Below, piece by piece: positions 33,785 through 45,700 of a stretch of 64,000 bases of DNA. The notes under the pieces are model-generated. The model worked only from the letters and a program-made list of their open reading frames with translations. It did not search any database and was not told the DNA's origin. The position numbers and the translations under genes were made by a program. The stretch's first letter is position 1; each line of letters begins with the position of its first letter. The stretch is taken from positions 23,277,344-23,341,343 of the forward strand of contig NC_088717.1 of NCBI RefSeq assembly GCF_963576615.1. The letters run 5' to 3'. Origin of the DNA: Watersipora subatra (lineage: Eukaryota; Bryozoa; Gymnolaemata; Cheilostomatida; Watersiporidae).

Positions 33785-36365
33785 TGGTCGTTTGTCAAAC
33801 TTAATCGGTGGTTATTATATTTTGAAAAAGTTTTCTACTTTTTTTTAGTAAGAAAGACAATTCCATATTTATATAAGTGTCAGCGGCTGTAGTCGCTACA
33901 TGTGTGCCTACCTTTCCGTTATTAAGAACGGGATGGGTGGTTTTATTACCTATTTAAGCCTGACAGCCGCAAAATAAACTCGGCCGCCAATCAAACAGAG
34001 CCATCGGGAGACGCTACTTTCTTCGCAACATGCAAATGCAACGTACTAATTTTACTGAGACTTCGTTGAACCGTTGACGAATTTTTATTCATTGACCGAC
34101 CATAATACGTAAACATGGAAATTTTTTTATATGCATAAAAAGTTGATGAGGTTTATTTTACAACATAAATCTCGTTGACGAACTTATGCCTACAAAGGGT
34201 TACAAGAAATAAGGTATGTAGGCTCTGAAATATTACATAGAGTAGTTTTGCGTCATAAACTCTCATGGCCGCCATGACGTGACGACGGCCTAGAATGGAT
34301 TAATTTCCAGAATTTTGAGAAGCAGGTGAGTTATTGAATGTGTTTTTATAGTTGCTAAACTTTAGCTTTAAAATCACATACATGGAATAAAATGTACCGC
34401 AGCAGGAGATGTATTTCTACGCAGAAGTCTAGCCTGCTCACTGATTAGTTTCCTACGATGGTGATATGTCAGTAGATATAGGCCTACTGCGTGATTTTCT
34501 CAGATTAAGCTACTAGGCCTACGACATTGTCAGTCATTTTGTCCTAGGATGCTTACTCTGCTTATCTGAGCTCCTTAGTGTATAAGATTGCTACTCATGT
34601 TCGTAACGTTATCCAGCCCTCTCAATCCACCCACTATATTGTAACTGAGGTTTGAGTGGCATTTAGATACGTTATATTTGATAGATTGCTGGTGTACTCT
34701 GAGCACTTCAGAGATACATAGGCCTTAAGTTTATTAATATTTTATTTTCCTGACAAAGTTTGTCTATTTGTCAATCAATGAACTATTGGTCTAGTCACTC
34801 TAGTTTTAATAGTAGGAACTTCTTTGGTGTCTGCACGTTTGTAATTTTTAGACTCCAAGTGTTCTATTTCCTTATTATAACCTTGCCTGTTGTAGAGGTT
34901 TAGTACTTCATTAGGGGGTCCATTCTTAAGATAAGCAAATCACTAGTGCCCACATTCCTGAATGTCTGCAATTAGCTGTATTTTCACAGGCCTATATATA
35001 TGATCATAAAATTCAGCGCAGTATCTTTAGCGCCTGGTTATCTCATATTGATAAATCTAGTCTACACAGTGTGCAACCGTTTCCTGAGAGACTGCTTTTA
35101 AAAACTGTTACTTCTTGTCTCATATCTGCCTCTATTTCTACTTTCAAAGATGCCTTCTCTATTAAAAAATGAACATGAAACTTATGCTATTTCAAAAGCT
35201 CGATATCATATTATGTATAAGAATAGCTCTTATTAGGACTTGAAAAATTAGAGAGCGTGTCCGGTATGCCCCCACCAACTAAGAAGTTTCTTTTTAAGTA
35301 AAACACTTCCATTACATTATTTTGACTAATAGTTCTTTTGAATATATTTACTCGTATAAGAATCGACATCTCATCTATACATTAAATAGTCAATCACTGA
35401 CATACCTTAGTTTTCATAAATATCAGTCTTACGGCCATTCAAATACTTTGCATTACTAAATGGAAAAAGGTGAATTTAAAATAACTGCTGCAGTCAAATT
35501 AAATGGTAGGCCTACATATTGACAACTGTAATCGGCCACAGAAACACTAAAACCTTACCATATATGGTGCTTCTGCTCTCGTTTACCATCATGCTTTGCA
35601 TGTCCTTTTCTGCCATTCTCTCCTCAGATCAATGCTGGGGAAATAAACTAACAAGAAACTGACAATGATTTTACTCTGTGTTTACTGAGTTTTTAGTCGA
35701 GCAGTCGTATTGTGTGTACTTTAGTAGTGTCTTTTTCTTAGAGGAGCCTGCAGCAACTCCACTGAAATGTCATCATATTTATGAACTAGACCTGCATTGT
35801 TTGCAAGCTCAGAATTAATGCGAAAGAAATGAATGAGAAAAGAGAAGATTGAGCAGATTAGAATGAGCAACTGTGAGATTCAAAGTGCTTAACCACAAAT
35901 ATTTATCATTTTGTTACATTATGTAGATGATAGGTTTGATTTGCATCAAATTTGCACAATTAAATCTATTATTTCGTTAATCATACTGGGGCCAACTTAA
36001 TAGTATGTAAATCAACCACTTATCAGTCTTATGTAAAAGGTGCATTTATGTATTTTCACCTGGAGTTTGTTATCTAGTTTAAAAAGATGATGCATAGAGT
36101 GGATCAAACAAATGGTATTTATAGATTAGTTTATATCTATACATATACTTTGTTCTACTGCTGTATGACATCAGAGACTAAACACTTTATATATAAAAGA
36201 AACTTCAGCTTGGTCAATACACTCAATGAACAATCCTTTATCAGACTCTGACCTAAATTCATACTAGCAGACGACAAATATCTTGCATTTTGGTAGGTTT
36301 ACGCTCCCAATGTAATCACCTGACCTGAATTCAGTTGATTGTTGAATTTTACTGTCATTGTTCGT
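33785..36365. other. Intergenic region upstream of gene B
   Basis: Contains the possible promoter at 34.2-34.33 kb. An open stretch at about 34,990-35,170 (+) reads IQRSIFSAWLSHIDKSSLHS and is not recognised. 33,850-33,975 has CpG-rich inverted cagcggctg/cagccgc motifs. Otherwise AT-rich without genes. Confidence 0.4.
34200..34330 (+). promoter_or_regulatory. Possible promoter and 5'UTR exon of gene B
   Basis: This is one of the few CpG-rich spots in an AT-rich region. It contains ggccgccatga (YY1-like core) overlapping tgacgtgacg (CRE-like), followed by a strong splice donor AGCAG|gtgagt (exon end 34325). No ATG-led frame spans the donor, as expected for a non-coding first exon. Gene B exon 1 has an acceptor just before its ATG that could receive it. 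This is inference from motif layout only. Confidence 0.3.
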
Positions 36366-36369
36366 TCCT

Positions 36370-36606
36370 TCATTAAAGATGAACTTCGACAAGATTTTAG
36401 GTGATTTTATCAGAGAGTATCAGCATTTTTCAATCATTTCAAATTGCCTTTCATGTTTGAGGTTGTCTAACTGCTAGGATGTTTCAAGATTTAAATTGAC
36501 TCAACTTGATTGCGGTTAAAAGACCCGGATCAATTAAAAGTGTGATTATGATGTCTATAGTTGCAAAGAGGCCGACAGAATAGAGACGCGTAATGCTGCA
36601 ACTTAC
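36370..36606 (+). repeat. RepB dispersed repeat immediately upstream of gene B exon 1
   Basis: It matches 30,254-30,480 in reverse complement (gattatgatgtctatagttg, agaatagagacgcgtaatgc). It ends 18 bp before the acceptor that precedes the gene B start codon. Confidence 0.7.
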
Positions 36607-36640
36607 AAATTGCTAAAATTACAGATTGTAGAGCCAAGCG

Positions 36641-36778
36641 ATGTCTGAGTGTGGAGGTTACCTAAAAACGGTGTTATCAAGACTTGATATTCCCTTTGAT
36701 GGGTGTTCTGATAGTTTCCTGGCGCGGTTCTCATATTTGGAAAGTTTGACATTTCTCGACGGTCCTTTGCTTGATCAG
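36641..36778 (+). CDS. SAMHD1-like: Gene B exon 1 (46 residues, start codon)
   Basis: ATG at 36641 and donor CAG|gtgagt. The exon encodes [18 protein letters not shown] and ends with [16 protein letters not shown]. Too short for an automatic ORF call, it is identified by its equal length to gene A exon 1 and the shared LESLTFLD block. An acceptor (aattacag) ends at 36624, 16 bp before the ATG. The upstream flank is a dispersed repeat. Confidence 0.85.
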
Positions 36779-39700
36779 GTGAGTAGTAGAAGTAATGATG
36801 AGTTTGGTTTATGACGAATCTTCAAATTATCAATTTTGAAGCGGATGTTTGTCAATTGAACATTTTTAGAACTAAAGCTTTTTTTAAAGAATTTAATCAT
36901 TGTTTTGAAATCCTACACTGTGCTCTGCCTCATCTACAGTTCATGACCGTATACTGTGAAACCTATATTCTAATAAAGCAACACTCTAAGGGAAGGGTTG
37001 AAAAATAAAGTGCCACCACATTAAAATAGTGGTTTTACGGTACTTAGTTTCACAACATTGTCATCACATCTTGAATATTTTTCATGTTAGAAATCTATTT
37101 ATAGATTGGGATTGAAGAGGCTCTGGTTGATAGTGTTCTAAGGGAAATTTCTAATATTCACAAAAGTGAAGATTTTGTAGTCCGAGACCTCCACAAACTC
37201 ATCAATGACCCTGTTCATGGGACGATCAATCTCCACCCTCTGGCAGTCACTATTATAAGCTCACCACAGTTTCAACGTCTGCACTTTGTCAAACAGGTAT
37301 AAACATGTTGTTATAGAAATCATACAATCATAATATGTATAGCCAAGAATCATTGCTAAGAAACTTTATTCTGGTGTTGATAGGATTGGTTGGTTATTAT
37401 CAGATTAAAATGATTGGTTGGTTGTTAACATGTTGGTATGATTTGTTAGTTGTGATCAGGCTGATATGATTCGTTGGTTGTTATCAGGTTAATATGATTG
37501 GTTGGTTCTTTTCATTTCGATATGATTGGTTGGTTGTTATAAGGTTAATAATATTGGTTGGTCGTTATAAGGTTAATAATATTGGTTGGTTGTTAACATG
37601 TTGATATGATTTGTTGGTTGTGGTCAGGCGGATATGGTTAGTTGGTTGTTATTATGTTGATATGATTGGTTGGTTGTTATCATGTTGATATGATTGGTTG
37701 GTTGTTTTCATGTCGATAAGATTGGTTGGTTGTTATAAGGTTAATAATATTAGTTGGTTGTTAACATGTTGGTATGATTTGTTAGTTGTGATCAGGCTGA
37801 TATGATTCGTTGGTTGTTATCAGGTTAATATGATTGGTTTGTTGTTATCAGGTTAGTATGGTTGGCTGGTTGTTATCATGTTGATATGATTGGTTGGTTG
37901 TTATCCTGTTGATATGATTGGTTGGTTGCTATCATGTTGATATGATTTGTTGGTTGTTATCAGGTTAGTATGGTTGGTTGGTTGGTTGTTATCCTGTTGA
38001 TATGATTGGTTGGTTGCTATCATGTGGATATGATTTGTTGGTTGTTGTCAGGTTAGTATGGTTGGTTGGTTGTTATCCTGTTGATATGATTGATTAGTTG
38101 TTATCATGTCGATATGATTGGCTGGTTGTTTTCAGGTTGATATGATTGGCTAGTTGTAAACAGGTTGATGTGATTGATTGGGTGTTATCAAGTTAGAGAA
38201 TTGCTCCTTAGCCACAATCTTTGTAAGGCACATTTAAAATGTGTCGAGGTCCGTATTTTGGCCCGTTTTTTTTTCTGCGGGTGCGTATAATGTGTCTTAC
38301 TCACTTTCATGTGCTAGCGAATTTCAGTGTAGCATGTATGGTAGTTAATGATTTAGTGTTTATTCCCAACTTCTAAAGGCCGAGCCACACGTATCGTGTA
38401 ATTTCAACTAATCTGGGAAATTCCATTCGTACGAAATTTCTGACCTGCCACACGGAGTTTCCCCACCATGGATTCGTACGAAACTAACTTTCAACTAGCC
38501 AATCATAACGCGGTGATAAATTGAAGCCGATTCCGTTTCAATCATTTGCTTCAGTACAAACATGCGGGTCAGATCTAAAAAAGATAACGATTTGTGAGTT
38601 TCTAGCCGCAATTCCTAAATCGGTTGCGGAATGTACACGTAAATTAATTTCGGCGCCTACAATATAACTGCGCGTTAATAAGGTCGTTTCTACGCAACTA
38701 CAAAACTGCTAATGCTAGTTGCACTGAGTAGTTGTAGTAGGCTGTTGTTGTAAATGGTTTTTAGTAAACTTTTGAATAGAGCTTGTACATTGATAATATT
38801 ATTACGAACTATTACGTACATGTATGTACTACATTGCAAAACGGTTATTTTGTATGACTACAGCAGGTTTTGGCTTGCCCACAAAACCGTTTTACTTTTT
38901 CTTCTAATTACAATACAAATTTGAACCTGACTTTTCAGCAATTATTAGCCTAGCTACAAACAGTTATATTTCTATTAAATACATATTGGAACCTGACTTT
39001 TCAGCAAATATTAGTCTAGCTACAAAACAGTTATATTTCTATTAAATAAATCCATTACGTCAATGGTACTACTGATTACATATAATCGCCAACACAGTTA
39101 CACAGTTTTCAAACCGAGTTAGGAACTGCGGGCTAGAAACTCACAAATCGTTATCTTTTTTAGATCTGACCAAACATGCGCAAAAGAAAACGACCTTCAA
39201 CATTCAACTAACCTTTTCAACCGACCAATCAAACAACGATTCGTAGGAATTTCTGACGTTTCGTCCAATTCAGGATTCGTTCATTGTGCGCAACCAACGA
39301 TGGACGAATTCGTCCAAATGGCAATTCGTACGAATCGTTTCGTCCAAATTTCGCCGATTTCGTGAGAATTTTGTCTCGTGTGGCCCTACCTTAAGACTGT
39401 CATTTTCTCCATCACAGCGGTTTTTGCCTAGACTCAACTAGACCATCAACAAACATACCGTTTATAGTTTTTTGTTCATTATTTCTCTGTTTATTTTTTC
39501 CTTGTCTGTTTTTATTTTTATTATACCGAAGTCTAATTGCAATAAGTATTTGTCACAGGTGTTAGCTGTTTATAATTTATACAAATTCCAGGTGAATGCC
39601 GAGTGTTGCATGGCTAAGAAAATAATTACCCATTTGAGAATTTGAGAACTTACCTCATAGTAAGCTAGTAGTCCAAATCTTTACTAAAACAATTGCCGTG

Positions 39701-42700
39701 TTTTAAGCCAGCTTAATAATCGTTATGCTACACATAATGATTGGCTGTGCTAGTTAATAACCACAAGCGCTTGAACTGCCAGTATTTTAACTGATGTAAT
39801 GAATGTCATCATAATCGTACACTAGTCTGGTCAGTTGGACATTGTAGTGCAGTGGATTAGGTTGCTAGTCTGCAGACTTGGAGGTACCAAGATCAAATCC
39901 TCTGCAAAGTCATTTTTTCGTACAGTGTTTTAAAACTCTATCACTATAACTGGACACACAAATGGCAGACATTGAGATTTATATTCGTGTATATAGATTA
40001 TGTTTAAGTTTTTTTTGTGGGGGCTTTTAACAGATCAGGGAATTAACAGAAAAAAATGCCCTCATTCTTATGAAATTTTCTTCTGACAAACTTCCAAAAC
40101 AAATTACTCATGTAAATAGATTTTTTACTCTATTTCCTTTGTTTGTCGAGCTTATTGTGGAAGCAAATGTTTTTTTAAGGATACCTTGCATTCTGTTTAA
40201 TTCGTTTTGCTGTACAAAATCGTAATACTTAATACTGCAAGAAATTAAATATAGTATATGATTTACATGTACTTATTATAATTATATAACTTAAATATAA
40301 TAGATAATTTGTTATATAATATATTAAATATAGAACTAAAAAATCACATGTGAGGCGTTAAGTAGTCTAATGATAATAATAGTAAGGTTGTTAATTGTCA
40401 TGTCGAGTCTCTTCACTTTTACTCGCTTCGAGCATTTTTATTCATAAAACGAACAAAAAATGAAAATAATAAGCCTGCTGTTTTTAAATAAATAAAAAAA
40501 CCTTTTTATTTTACCAACACTCGACCCGTCCTTTTGCAACCCATGAATTTCGTACTAAAAAGAAGGTATGAGGTATTGCTTGATATTGTATTCATGAACA
40601 GGTCTAGGACTAAATGAGAAGTCTGTATTTATGTTCTAACTGCTGTATTTTGAGAAGTTTCTGATGCCATATGTTGGAAATAACTTCATATGTTGCTACA
40701 AGCCTTTGTTCAAATTCATGTTGACCTAAATTGTAGGTCAAAGTGGGTCGAGATTGATTGTCTAACTAGTTTTAAATGACTTGACTGTTAGACCTTGGTG
40801 AACACTCTATATTTGTAGCTCCTGAGATTGTCTACTCTCATTGTTGAACCATTTGATTGAGAATTACAGGCTATTGAATTGCTCTAAATAACACTTTATC
40901 CTTTTTGTCAGACTGTTATTACCATACTTTTTGAACTATTAGCCGCTACTTTTTTCTGATGATTTGAGCCATGTGGCTTATATAAGGGTGCCGCTATTAT
41001 GTGGCTTTTTCTTTCACCGCTAGGGCACATTAACCAGAATCTCCGGTTAGCAGAACAGTGCCGTTTGGCACTGTTCCGTTTTAAACAGCAAAGTTGGTGC
41101 CGCGTTAAAAAGCACCGTCTGGAGTTCTGCGGCCTATACAAAGGTGCGGCCTATGTATTGTTTTATTATCGTTTTTTGGAAAATAAAGCAGATGCGGCTT
41201 ATATAGGGATGCGGTTTATAGTTCGAAAAGTACGGTACAAATTTTTACCTATTTGCTTTGTTGTTTGCAGCTTTCTACATTGCATTACATCTACCCAAGT
41301 GCAGGCTATAGCCGGTTTGAACATAGTGTTGGTACCTATCACCTTGCTGGCAAACTCATCAACTCGATCAAAGATAGGCAGCCTGAGCTTAAAATTTCTG
41401 CTATAGACGCTATGTGTGTGCAGGTAAACCCATGTCTGAATAAGTAAAGCTGTGAACACATATGGGACAATCCACGAATTGTTCATCAAACTCTCAGTAA
41501 ATTCCTTTTTTTTGGAGACATGGGTGGTTGAGGAACAGGTGAGAAATTACCACGGCTATTCATTATTATCCACAACCATTAGATTTGCCTCATGATCTAC
41601 TTCCACCTACATTGTAGACAAGAGTAGACAACTTTTGATTTACGAAGTTGTCTTTATTACTTTTTTGTCAAACTTATGGTGAATACTTCTCTGAACTCAT
41701 ATTTCTAGCAATTGCTCGGTGACCAGACTGTTTTCCTGTGGTTACGCAGGTAAATGTAAGTGTGCAGGTAAAACTGATCATGCATGTCACCTTTTATGAA
41801 TCGCTGCCTCTAAATGCCGTGATAAGATTTAAAAAAGTTAATTGTAAACCTCGTAAGCTCACCATAAAACTCACTATATCTTTGAATTGTATGATTGTGG
41901 CTTTGTGAAGAGGTCATGCTCCTCATTTAAATATAGGCCTTTATAAATTAATTCTTGTGCAAAATTTCAGTTGGCTGGACTCTGCCATGATTTAGGCCAT
42001 GGACCTTTTTCTCACATGTTTGACCGATTGGTCATACCAAAGCTCGATAAAGAATCTAAATGGACTCATGAAGACGCATCTACTGACATGGTTGATTATA
42101 TCTGGAAGAATGAGCAGGCAGAGTTTGAAAAATGGGGCTTTACTGCTCAGGTTATAGAGTTTATCAAGTCCCTGATTTTAGGTAAACCAATCGAGGTATG
42201 TGGTAATTGTTAGCTCTTTTCACTACTCGCATGATTCCGGGATGCATTTTATGCTTATTAATCTACATGCAGCATATTGGCTGAGGATTTATCTGCCCTA
42301 TTATTACCTTCATATTATTTTGAAATCCACATTATGATTCTATTGTAACCGTAGCAATTGTTTCGTTAAATTTTTGAGCTATCTTCTAAAACGGTTTGCA
42401 GAAATAATCTTTGCATATTGTTAAAAAGCGAGCTCACACTTCATAGGCTGCATGTTCTTAATAGCATGTAACTTGCATAGTCATACTTACCAGAATGGCT
42501 CAAGCCGATACCGTAAATTCTGGCGTATAAGTCGAAAATTTAATACCAAATTTTAAGCTAGCTTAAAAATCCATCCTCGACATATACAGCGGACACGGTT
42601 TTCACGACAAATTCTAGTGAAATTTAACTTAAAAACCCATTGCAAATCAAAATTACATGATATGACATATAGTGATTTATTCATAAAATAGTAAAATACT

Positions 42701-45700
42701 AGTACCCCTACCCAAGTTGAGATGATCAAACACAGTTCCATTCTTCTTCATTCAAATTGTCATAGCTAGCATAGGCTTTTTTCTCTAAATATTAAACCAA
42801 ATTTCAGTAAAATGTTGAAAGCTTCCTTGTAGGAAGCTCTTAGTTTGCTGGGCATCAATAGGGTTTGCTGGGCATCAATAGGGTTTGCTGGGCATCAATA
42901 GGGTTTGTGGGGCATCAATAGGGTTTGGTGGGCATCAATAGGGTTTGGTGGGCATCGATAGGGTTTTCTGGGCATCAATAGGGTTTGTTGGGCATCAATA
43001 GGGTTTACTGGGCATCAATAGGGTTTGCTGGACATCAATAGGGTTTGCTGGGCATCAATAGGGTTTGCTGGGCATCAATAGGGTTTGCTGGGCGGCAATA
43101 GGGTTTGCTGGGCATCAATAGGGTTTGCTTGCCATCAATAGTGTTTGCTTGGCATCAATAGGGTTTGCTTGGCATCAATAGGGTTTGCTTGGGCATTAAT
43201 AGGGTTTGCTGGGCATCAATAGGGTTTGTGGGGCATCAATAGGGTTTGTTGGCATCAATAGGGTTTACTGGGTATCAATAGGGTTTGCTGGGCATTAATA
43301 GGGTTTGCTTGCCATCAATAGTGTTCGCTTGGCATCAATAGGGTTTGCTTGGCATCAATAGGGTTTGTTGGGCATTAATAGGGTTTGCTGGGCATCAATA
43401 GGGTTTGCTAGGCATCAATAGGGTTTGCTGGGCATCAATAGGGTTTGCTGGGCATCAATAGGGTTTACTAGGCATCAATAGGGTTTACTAGGCATCAATA
43501 GGGTTTGCTGAATTTTTACCTTTTAGAATATTACGGAGCACAAGCGCACAAGTCTTCAATAAACTAATGAAATGGTTTTTACAGAACAGTCGAGAGAATG
43601 GCAAGTCATTTCTCTATGAAATAGTTGCAAATAGTAATAGCGGGATGGATGTGGATAAATGGGATTACCTTATTAGAGACAGTTATCATCTGGGTAAGTA
43701 AAAGTGGAATGTTGATCTAAATTTTTGAAGAATAGTGTGTAGATGTACTAATACTTTCCAATTGATATTTTATTATTCATTTGTAAAATCATTATTTGAG
43801 TTACGACCTGCGCGACTCACATTTTTCAATGCTTGTGACTTCACTCAGCAGATCCAATCTCGACCAGTCGCTGACTAGATATCGTCACGAAAGCATCGGT
43901 ATCTTTGATAATTTATATTATAATTTGCTGTGCACCTTTACACTAGCCTACTAGAGGACATTCAATTCAAAAGGCATTCAAACCAAGAAAGCAAAGAAAG
44001 CTAATGCACCAAAATCCAATTGACACACTGGAAGGCCAGGATTAGATTATATTCAACTAAAAATTTGATTTTAATTTTTTCTGTACATAGTTTTTATTTT
44101 TATCTTTTTGTATTTTTGTGTTATTTTTTTGTTTCTATCAATAATCCTGTATTTTTTTTGCTTGCCTTATCTTACCTATCTTATTAATTCATTAATATTA
44201 ATAATTTAATATATTTAGTATAACAATCAGAGAGTATTGGATATTTTACACACAAGTATGATGTTTTACATTTTACGCTACTCAACTCTACATCACAGAC
44301 TGAGGGACAGTCATTTGATGCATTGCATCTTGAGTTGCGTCAGAAGGTCCAGAAATGCCAATTTCGTTATGTAGAATCAGACCTCATTCTCGACAGGATC
44401 ATTCGAATCATCCGCAAAGACAGTACTAGGAAAAAGCTGATAGCCTTCGGGAAGAGTCTTAAACTAGAAGAGGTTGTGAATATCTGCCGATCACAAAAAT
44501 TGACCTCCATGGGGATGAAATACATCAGCTCACCAACATTAACCTCTGCGTTGTCAACTAAACCACTCGAAGCCGTATCCTGGTCATAACAATGACAAAA
44601 ACTAGAACATATAGATAAATCAAGTGGTGGTAATTCAGGCACATGAGACTACTATGGAGGAACGACACATCTAAGGTCTCAATGCCCAGCCCCATTAGAT
44701 AGATGCAAGGAATGAAACAATAATTTTTGGTTACTGGGGAAAGGATTGTAGATCAGTAAACCATTCCAAGCGAGTCCATTTGGCCGAAAAAGTCTGACGG
44801 ATTCACAGATTAAACCTCTGTTCTGCAAGGACCTCTAGATCGATGGTGTCAACAACCAGCCAGGATGGTCAGCTACTATAAAAATTGATTCGACACCAGT
44901 GAAATTCAAGCTTGATTCTGGCATGGATGCTTTGATTATGACAATTACAGAGCCCTTGGTTTAGATAGTCAATCTAGACCAGGCCCGGTCTTGTTCTCCT
45001 GGTCTTGGAAATCACATCATTATTTGTTAAGGAATTTTCACAGCATGCCTCAAATATAGCACAAAGCTACCAATGAGACTACAGCCTTTGTGATAGCTAA
45101 CCAGAACACCACCCGACTGAGTAGGGGGTCTGCAAAAACTTGGAGCTGCTGACATGCATTGTTTACCAGGTTGAGGCAGACACAGACAATCTATCAGCAA
45201 TACCCTACAGTTTTCATCGGTCTGGGATTTGTCGAGGTCTACTCTTGTAAGATAAGTCTCAAGAAAGATACCCTACCTATTTGTATATACACCGCAAGCT
45301 CTGTACCACAATGTCCACTATGTAAGGCTAAAGATAAACTCCAGGAGATGGTAGATTAAGTGCTACATTCCCAGTAAACAAAGCTACTAAATAGTACAGT
45401 AGAATGGTGCCGGTACCAAAACTAGGTAGACCTGTGCGCATTTGTGGATCTGCCCTATCTAAATCAATCAATCAGGCAAAAGATTTATCCAACTGCTTGT
45501 ATCAATGACAGTCTGGCTAAACTCGGAAATAGCAGAATTTTTTCTCATTTTGATGCCAATTCTGGGTATCATCAAATCAACCTCACAAAACTCTCTCGAT
45601 TGATGACCACTTTCCTTACGCCGTCTGGTAGGTATGCATTCAGCAGGCTGCCATTTAAAATTTCAGTCGCACCAGTGGTCTGCCAGCACTATATAAATGA

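Noticed and set aside
41199..41489. Minus-strand frame over gene B exon 3
   Set aside because: Shadow of the real plus-strand exon and the adjacent MITE.
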